A stretch of DNA of 64,000 bases, from contig CARYZD010000009.1 of assembly GCA_949106495.1 (NCBI GenBank), positions 1 to 64,000 of the forward strand. The letters are read 5' to 3'. The notes below the pieces were generated by a model. That model was not told where the DNA came from. It ran no database searches and worked only from the letters and a program-made list of their open reading frames with translations. Positions 59,500-64,000 of the stretch are shown here, in pieces. Made by a program: the position numbers and the translations under genes. This DNA is from an uncultured Clostridia bacterium (GTDB taxonomy: Bacteria > Bacillota > Clostridia > TANB77 > CAG-465). Positions within the stretch are counted from its first letter, which is position 1. Each line of letters begins with the position of its first letter.

Positions 59500-60300
59500 A
59501 TGAATTTATATAATCTAGATAGTAAGATTACAAATAAGTCATATGAAATATTAAATAGTCATATCGAAATCCAAAAAGAGATAGATACAATAAGAGTTAG
59601 TGAAATAAGAACTAGGTGTAGAGATATATTGCAAAAAAATGGTATTTTTGAAGATAGAAAAAATGGAGTAATATACCAGCTAATGGAAAAAGAATTGGCA
59701 AATCTTGAAAGAAATATAGACTATTTAAATGAATATAGCTTTGAAGAAATAACTAAAAATAAAATAGAACTAAGTATAGATAATATTACATCTAAACTTG
59801 AAAGTTTAGAGTCAAATTCAAACTTTTGGTTTGAAGATGATGTATTAGAATATAATAAATCTAGTAGTGAAAATAGTATTAAGAATATGCTATTTACATA
59901 TTTTGAAAGTTATAAAAATAATACAGTAAATTTATTATTAAAGTCTGGATATAGTCAAAATACTATAGATCAAATTGAAGATAATATTTTAGAGTATGTT
60001 ACTTCAAAGTCATCAGATATTTTAACAGAGAAAATATTTCAAGATAGAGTTAAAGGGTTAAATTCTTTATATAAATCATTAAATGATTTATCAGTTAGTG
60101 TGATTAATGAAGTTGAAGCAAGATTTTTATGTAGTGTTAATGGAGAGGAATATGATGAACTTAAAGAAAAAAGAGATATTGTACGTATAAAAGCTAAAAA
60201 ACTTCAAGAAATAAGAATGCAAATTGCAAGTTTGGATATTAAATCGAGTGAAATAACAGATGGTATACAGATTTCAACTAACGAAAGGATTTTATTATAG
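59500..60300 (+). CDS. Unassigned helical/coiled-coil protein
   Basis: 266 residues from ATG 59500 (AAGAGGTG upstream; in-frame TTG 59479 rejected). Almost entirely helical with regions of coiled coil (YQLMEKELANLERNIDYLNEY, YDELKEKRDIVRIKAKKLQEIRMQIASLDIKSSE). No catalytic motif, signal or TM helix. Ends 8 bases before the next gene. Function unknown; perhaps a structural or DNA-associated partner. Confidence 0.7.
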   Translation: MNLYNLDSKITNKSYEILNSHIEIQKEIDTIRVSEIRTRCRDILQKNGIFEDRKNGVIYQLMEKELANLERNIDYLNEYSFEEITKNKIELSIDNITSKLESLESNSNFWFEDDVLEYNKSSSENSIKNMLFTYFESYKNNTVNLLLKSGYSQNTIDQIEDNILEYVTSKSSDILTEKIFQDRVKGLNSLYKSLNDLSVSVINEVEARFLCSVNGEEYDELKEKRDIVRIKAKKLQEIRMQIASLDIKSSEITDGIQISTNERILL

Positions 60301-60308
60301 GTGATACT

Positions 60309-60668
60309 ATGAAGAAAAATAGAAGTTTAGCTGTAGTATCAGAAGACAGCCTAATAACAAAAATAATAAAAAGCCTAAAGAATTTTTTAAAGGTTAAGCA
60401 AGATAATAAAGAAGAAGTTATAAATAGAAGAGCAATGGTAATACAAGAAGAAAAAATAGAAAGAAGACTTAAAAGAAGTATTACTAATGCAGATTTAAGT
60501 CAAATGGATGAAAAAATATCTAAAGATATTTCATATATAAATAGTTTAAATGAAGATGAACTTAATTCATTAGATGATTATTATGATTCAAGAATTAGTG
60601 AATTAGAAGCTATTTTAAATGATAAAAAATCAAGATATTTTAAACTAATTTCATCAAAAAGAATGTAA
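60309..60668 (+). CDS. Unassigned small basic helical protein
   Basis: 119 residues, lysine/arginine-rich (KIIKSLKNFLKVKQDNKEEVINRRAMVIQEEKIERRLKRSI), helical throughout. The TAGGTGAT before the ATG overlaps the stop of the previous gene, so translation is coupled. Unknown. Confidence 0.7.
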   Translation: MKKNRSLAVVSEDSLITKIIKSLKNFLKVKQDNKEEVINRRAMVIQEEKIERRLKRSITNADLSQMDEKISKDISYINSLNEDELNSLDDYYDSRISELEAILNDKKSRYFKLISSKRM

Positions 60669-60703
60669 GAGGTGTCCTATCAGTATTGATAAGATACCTT
60701 TTT
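60669..60703 (+). terminator. Terminator of the 59500-60309 operon
   Basis: AGAGGTGTCCTATCA / TGATAAGATACCTT stem with two mismatches, GTAT loop, T5. Confidence 0.8.
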
Positions 60704-60764
60704 ATATTATAATTTTAAAAAATATTAAAATTTAATTACAATATGGATAATATTTAATTCTTTA

Positions 60765-60773
60765 TGCTATAAT
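60765..60773 (+). promoter_or_regulatory. Extended -10 of the MBL-fold gene
   Basis: TGC TATAAT at 60765-60773; no clear -35. Confidence 0.5.
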
Positions 60774-60792
60774 CAAATTAAGAGGTGTGAAT

Positions 60793-61428
60793 ATGATTGA
60801 AGATTTTAAAGTGCTATGTCATAGTTCAATTAGAATAGTTGCAGATAAAAAAGTAATATATATTGATCCTTTTGGAATAGAAGAAAAATTTAATGATGCA
60901 GATTATATTTGTATAACACATTCGCATTATGATCATTTTTCACCAGAAGATATATTAAAAGTAAAAAATAATGATAGTATTATATTAATAACTGAAGATA
61001 TCTATGTAAATGTTTTAAAACTAGGATTTAAAGAAAATAAAATTGTAATTGTTGACCCAAATAAAAAGTATAAAGTTAAAGATTTATATGTTGAAACAGT
61101 AAGTGCATACAATATAGATAAAGCATTTCATCCTAAAAATAATTTATGGGTGGGATATATTTTAAATTTAGGCTATGAGAGAATATATATTGCAGGAGAT
61201 ACGGATATAACACCAGAAGCATTAAGGGTAGAATGTGATCTTGCATTTGTTCCAATTGGTGGTACATATACAATGGATTACGCAGAAGCAGCAAAGCTAG
61301 TTAATGCTATAAAACCAACTATAGTTGTTCCAACACATTATGGAAAAATTGTTGGTAGTATTCAAGATGCTAAAAATTTTAAATGCCTGTTAAATAGTAA
61401 TATAGATTGTAAAATTATGATACAATAA
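60793..61428 (+). CDS. MBL-fold metal-dependent hydrolase (UlaG-like/UPF0173)
   Basis: 211 residues from ATG 60793 (AGAGGTG upstream; GTG 60787 is inside it). Metallo-beta-lactamase fold: HSS/RI opening strands, THSHYDHFSPED (HxHxDH motif, about 45-53), IYIAGDTD (about 137-144), and the distal VPTHYG His (about 182). The compact length and YIDPFGIEEKFNDADYICITHSHYDHF are typical of the UlaG/UPF0173 group. Probable hydrolase of an unknown phosphoester or lactone. Separated by 11 bases from the next gene. Confidence 0.9.
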   Translation: MIEDFKVLCHSSIRIVADKKVIYIDPFGIEEKFNDADYICITHSHYDHFSPEDILKVKNNDSIILITEDIYVNVLKLGFKENKIVIVDPNKKYKVKDLYVETVSAYNIDKAFHPKNNLWVGYILNLGYERIYIAGDTDITPEALRVECDLAFVPIGGTYTMDYAEAAKLVNAIKPTIVVPTHYGKIVGSIQDAKNFKCLLNSNIDCKIMIQ

Positions 61429-61439
61429 GGAGGTATTTT

Positions 61440-62480
61440 ATGATATATAATCAAGATGATGAAGAAAATTTTTTATCAGATAGAAGGGTTGGAGAATCAA
61501 ATAATATACCTAGTGAGCAAAGAAGAAGAGGTGGAGCATATCAAGAGGTCAAATCCGAAAAAAGAATTGTAAAGCTAAAAGAAAATGAAGATAATCAAAA
61601 TAGTGTTTTTAGTACAATTATACTTGTAATTGCGCTAATTGTAGCAACTATTGCAGTATTTGTATTATTTAAAGTATTTACTAGGGAAAAGCCAGAAAAT
61701 AATGTAAATGAGGAAAATAAAAATAGTAATACATCAGTAAGTGTAGAAAATAACACTAACAATAATAATAAATCTAATAATAGTAATAGTAGTACATTAG
61801 GAATATCTAATGTAAATGATATGTATAATGCATATAGTATTGAAATTGAAAGTGTAGTATATAAAAAAGGTGGTAATTTCTTTAATAAGAATGAAAAGAT
61901 AGAAGGAGATAAAGCATATATAGAATATAAGCAAATATCTGGTCTAAAAGATAGTACTAAAGAAGAAAAAATAAACGAAAAATTAAAAAATCTTAGTATT
62001 GAACTTTATGATAAAAATTATCTATCAGATAAAGACACATTATTTATAGATGTACATACAAAACTTAGTGTAAATTTTAATACTTTATCATATGTAGTAA
62101 TAAAGACATATGAAGATATAGACGGAAAGCATAAAGATGAAAAAGTTATAAGCTATAACATAAGGCTAGATAATTTAGAAGAAATAAAGTTTGAAGACTT
62201 ATTTAATGATTCAACTAAAATAAAAAATTGTTATTCAAATTATGTAAAAGGTAAATCAAATAAATTTTATTTTGATCCTAAAACAATATATATTTATGAT
62301 GATAAGTTGAATGAAACAAAAATAGATATGTCTAAAAATTATGAAAATATAGCAATATATAATAGATATAAGGATAAAGAGAATATATTTAAATCTAAGC
62401 CTACAAGTAAAAAAGTATTTACAATACTTGAAAGTACAGTAAGCGAAGAGACAAAAGATAGAGATTTTAAGAAAAGCTAA
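61440..62480 (+). CDS. Membrane-anchored extracellular DUF4163/DUF3298-like protein
   Basis: 346 residues. Residues 1-55 are cytoplasmic and charged; one helix follows at about 58-80 (IILVIALIVATIAVFVLFKVF); a Glu/Asn/Ser linker (NNTNNNNKSNNSNSST) leads to the extracellular part. That part has IEYKQISGLKDSTKEEKINEKLKNL, then FIDVHTKLSVNFNTLSYVVIKTYED and SYNIRLDNLEEIKFEDLFNDS, the pattern of the RsiV/PdaC-associated DUF4163-DUF3298 fold. No polysaccharide-deacetylase or sigma partner is adjacent. Preceded by AAGGAGG. Function unknown. Confidence 0.7.
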   Translation: MIYNQDDEENFLSDRRVGESNNIPSEQRRRGGAYQEVKSEKRIVKLKENEDNQNSVFSTIILVIALIVATIAVFVLFKVFTREKPENNVNEENKNSNTSVSVENNTNNNNKSNNSNSSTLGISNVNDMYNAYSIEIESVVYKKGGNFFNKNEKIEGDKAYIEYKQISGLKDSTKEEKINEKLKNLSIELYDKNYLSDKDTLFIDVHTKLSVNFNTLSYVVIKTYEDIDGKHKDEKVISYNIRLDNLEEIKFEDLFNDSTKIKNCYSNYVKGKSNKFYFDPKTIYIYDDKLNETKIDMSKNYENIAIYNRYKDKENIFKSKPTSKKVFTILESTVSEETKDRDFKKS

Positions 62481-62496
62481 CAAAATAAAATATAAG

Positions 62497-62530
62497 ATAA
62501 CACTTCATTTGTAGAAGTGTTATTTTTTTA
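62497..62530 (+). terminator. Terminator of the 60793-61440 operon
   Basis: ATAACACTTC / GAAGTGTTAT perfect stem (62497-62506 / 62514-62523), 7-base loop, T7. Confidence 0.88.
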
Positions 62531-62559
62531 TTGAAAATTAGATTTTACCATGATAAAAT
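62531..62559 (+). promoter_or_regulatory. Promoter of ybaK
   Basis: TTGAAA at 62531-62536, 17-bp spacer, TAAAAT at 62554-62559; it lies inside the longer in-frame reading and so fixes the start at 62579. Confidence 0.75.
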
Positions 62560-62578
62560 GAAAAACAGAGGTGTAAAC

Positions 62579-63049
62579 ATGCAAGAAAAAACTAATGTTA
62601 TGAGAATATTAGATAGTAAAAAAATATGGTATAAAGCAAACTATTATAATAAAGATATTGCAGTAGCAGGACTTGAGGTAGCAGATATTCTTGAAGAAAA
62701 TCCAGAACAAGTATTTAAGACTCTTGTAACTAGAGCAACAAGTGGAGCATATTATGTATTTGTTGTACCTGTAAACAAAGAATTAGATTTAAAAAAAGCA
62801 GCAAAGGCTGTAAATGAAAAGAGTATTGATATGATAAAACAAAAAGAATTATTACCACTTACAGGATATATACATGGTGGATGTTCACCAATAGGTATGA
62901 AAAAATATTTTAAAACTACTATAGACATATTAGCTAAAACATTTGAAACTATATATGTAAGTGCTGGAAAAATTGGAGCTCAAATTGAGATAAATTTAGA
63001 AGACTTAAGTAAAGTTATAATAGTGGAATTTAACGATATAGTAAAATAA
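62579..63049 (+). CDS. ybaK: Cys-tRNA(Pro)/Cys-tRNA(Cys) deacylase YbaK-like
   Basis: 156 residues from ATG 62579 with AGAGGTG upstream. Editing-domain fold: MRILDSKKIWYKANYY, then QVFKTLVTRATSGAYYVFVVPVNKELDLKKAAKAV, with the catalytic Lys of VFKTLV, GYIHGGCSPIGMKKYFKTTID and YVSAGKIGAQIEINLEDL. YbaK clears cysteine mischarged onto tRNA-Pro. The window's ProS is the type without an editing insertion, which fits a trans-editing role. It stops 15 bases before the next gene. Confidence 0.95.
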   Translation: MQEKTNVMRILDSKKIWYKANYYNKDIAVAGLEVADILEENPEQVFKTLVTRATSGAYYVFVVPVNKELDLKKAAKAVNEKSIDMIKQKELLPLTGYIHGGCSPIGMKKYFKTTIDILAKTFETIYVSAGKIGAQIEINLEDLSKVIIVEFNDIVK

Positions 63050-63064
63050 GGAGAAAAAGATATA

Positions 63065-64000
63065 ATGAAAAAAAGAGATGAGATATATGATATATTTTGG
63101 TATTTTGCAAGTGAGAGACAAAATATTTGGTATAAAAAATTAAATGGAGAAAAAGCTCCTTATACAGAAGATAAAATATTACAAGAATATAAATTTTGTA
63201 ATGCATATAGAGTACTTGATAGAGTATCACAGTATATGTTAAAGAATGTAATATATAATAGAAAAGAATACTCAGATAAAGATATGTTATTTAGAATAAT
63301 ACTTTTTAAAATATTTAATAAGGAAGATACATGGCAATTTTTAAAAGAAAAATTAGGAGATATAACTTTAAATAATTTCTCTTTTGAAAAATATAATGAA
63401 TTATTAAATAATATGAGAGAGTTAGGCATGAAAATATATAATGATGCATACATATCTTGTGCAAATAAAGCATATGGATATGATTTAAAACATCAAAATC
63501 ATTTAGCTTTAATTGAGGATATGTTTTTTAAATCTAATATTTATGAAAAGATAAAGAGCACAGTTTCAATGGAAGAAGTATTTAATATTTTAAAATCATA
63601 TCCTTTAATTGGAGATTTTATGGCATATCAACTTGCCACAGATATTAACTATAGTAATATTACAAATTTTGATGAGTCAACATTTACAATTCCAGGACCA
63701 GGAGCAAAAAGAGGAATAAAAAAATGTTTTGAAGACTTAGAAGGTTCATCATATGAAGATGTAATAAAATATATGTATAATAATCAAGAAAAAGAATTTA
63801 AAAGACTAGGACTAGACTTTAAATATTTAGGTGGTAGAAAATTACAACTTATAGATATACAAAATTTGTTTTGTGAGACAGATAAGTATTTAAGAGAAAA
63901 AAGACCAGAGCTAAAAACAAATAGAGTAAAAATAAAAAAGAAATATGTACCTAAAAGTACTAAAATAGAGTATGTATTTCCAAAGAAATGGAATGTAGTT
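63065..64000 (+). CDS. 5-hmdU DNA kinase / thymine-hypermodification pyrophosphorylase-like protein (3' truncated)
   Basis: ATG 63065 with AAGGAG 10 bases upstream; open for 312 codons to the window end. The opening (DEIYDIFWYFASERQNIWYKKLNGEKAPYTEDKILQEYKFCNAYRVLDRVSQYM) and the later DINYSNITNFDESTFTIPGPGAKRGIKKCFED resemble the helical-domain proteins of thymine-hypermodifying phages, annotated as 5-hmdU DNA kinase or alpha-glutamyl/putrescinyl-thymine pyrophosphorylase, which work on 5-hydroxymethyluracil in DNA. The link is from memory of that family's R-x3-W/Y-x5-AP-x2-D and GPGAxRGI patterns; no P-loop was seen in the part present. Follows ybaK without a terminator. In a bacterial chromosome it may be a domesticated or defence-related relative. 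Confidence 0.5.
   Translation, partial: MKKRDEIYDIFWYFASERQNIWYKKLNGEKAPYTEDKILQEYKFCNAYRVLDRVSQYMLKNVIYNRKEYSDKDMLFRIILFKIFNKEDTWQFLKEKLGDITLNNFSFEKYNELLNNMRELGMKIYNDAYISCANKAYGYDLKHQNHLALIEDMFFKSNIYEKIKSTVSMEEVFNILKSYPLIGDFMAYQLATDINYSNITNFDESTFTIPGPGAKRGIKKCFEDLEGSSYEDVIKYMYNNQEKEFKRLGLDFKYLGGRKLQLIDIQNLFCETDKYLREKRPELKTNRVKIKKKYVPKSTKIEYVFPKKWNVV

Overview
The window is chromosomal DNA from a very A+T-rich (roughly 27% G+C by eye) low-GC Gram-positive bacterium, most likely an uncultured, gut-type member of the Clostridia. The evidence is strong AAGGAGG-type ribosome sites, TTGACA/TATAAT promoters with 17-bp spacers, spoVG and an exosporium-type BclB-like protein (spore former), LPxTG/sortase surface biology, pyrB plus pyrI (the clostridial two-chain aspartate transcarbamoylase), and the conserved ylxM-ffh-rpsP-khpA-rimM-trmD-rplS-rbgA block. 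No rRNA, CRISPR array, intact IS or prophage is visible. Nearly all genes lie on the plus strand.

Layout. 0-8.6 kb: tail of an LPNTG surface protein, trkA-trkH potassium uptake, pyrBI, BclB-like spore coat protein, a secreted SH3b-CAP protein (minus), an FAD oxidoreductase and a DUF2344 protein. 8.7-16 kb: spoVG, a uvrC lacking its C-terminal HhH domain, an ASCH protein, a 37-T homopolymer, a frameshifted dockerin gene, an inosine/uracil-type DNA glycosylase, a flavin-reductase-like protein, an HD-domain pair and a broken glutamine-amidotransferase-like gene. 16-22 kb: pepF, a small membrane protein of unusual base composition, the intact amidotransferase paralogue, a YtqA-type radical SAM protein, DUF1540 and murD. 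22-25 kb: an unassigned three-gene operon around a 923-residue acidic protein. 25-32.4 kb: the SRP/ribosome-maturation operon, then proS and a degenerate dprA. 32.4-41 kb: class B sortase, a membrane-anchored propeller-like protein, a short dockerin protein, lipid kinase, dGTPase-like HD protein, leuS and a GGDEF/degenerate-EAL protein.

41-48 kb holds two near-identical tRNA arrays (Val-Asp-Phe; the second adds Gly and a separate Cys). Between them are VanZ, a monofunctional peptidoglycan glycosyltransferase, a PRPP synthetase, a LiaF/DUF4097 envelope-stress pair and a second propeller-like membrane protein. 48-54 kb is more accessory: a sortase-like protein without the catalytic Arg, a probable structured small RNA, a RelE-fold orphan, a papain-fold hydrolase, and an operon of a DnaB-like ATPase with two unknown proteins. 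54.7-59.4 kb is a MarR-regulated heterodimeric ABC exporter. The end holds unknown coiled-coil genes, an MBL-fold hydrolase, a membrane-anchored DUF4163/DUF3298-like protein, a YbaK deacylase and the start of a protein resembling 5-hydroxymethyl-dUMP DNA kinase from thymine-hypermodifying phages.

How the parts connect: the ffh block serves membrane targeting, 30S/50S maturation and tRNA m1G37. The surface genes (LPNTG tail, sortase B, sortase-like, dockerins, GT51, VanZ, LiaF/DUF4097) form a dispersed envelope theme. The prs gene and the LiaF operon carry related perfect palindromes at their promoters, which suggests one shared repressor. All family assignments come from reading motifs by eye; no database search was run.
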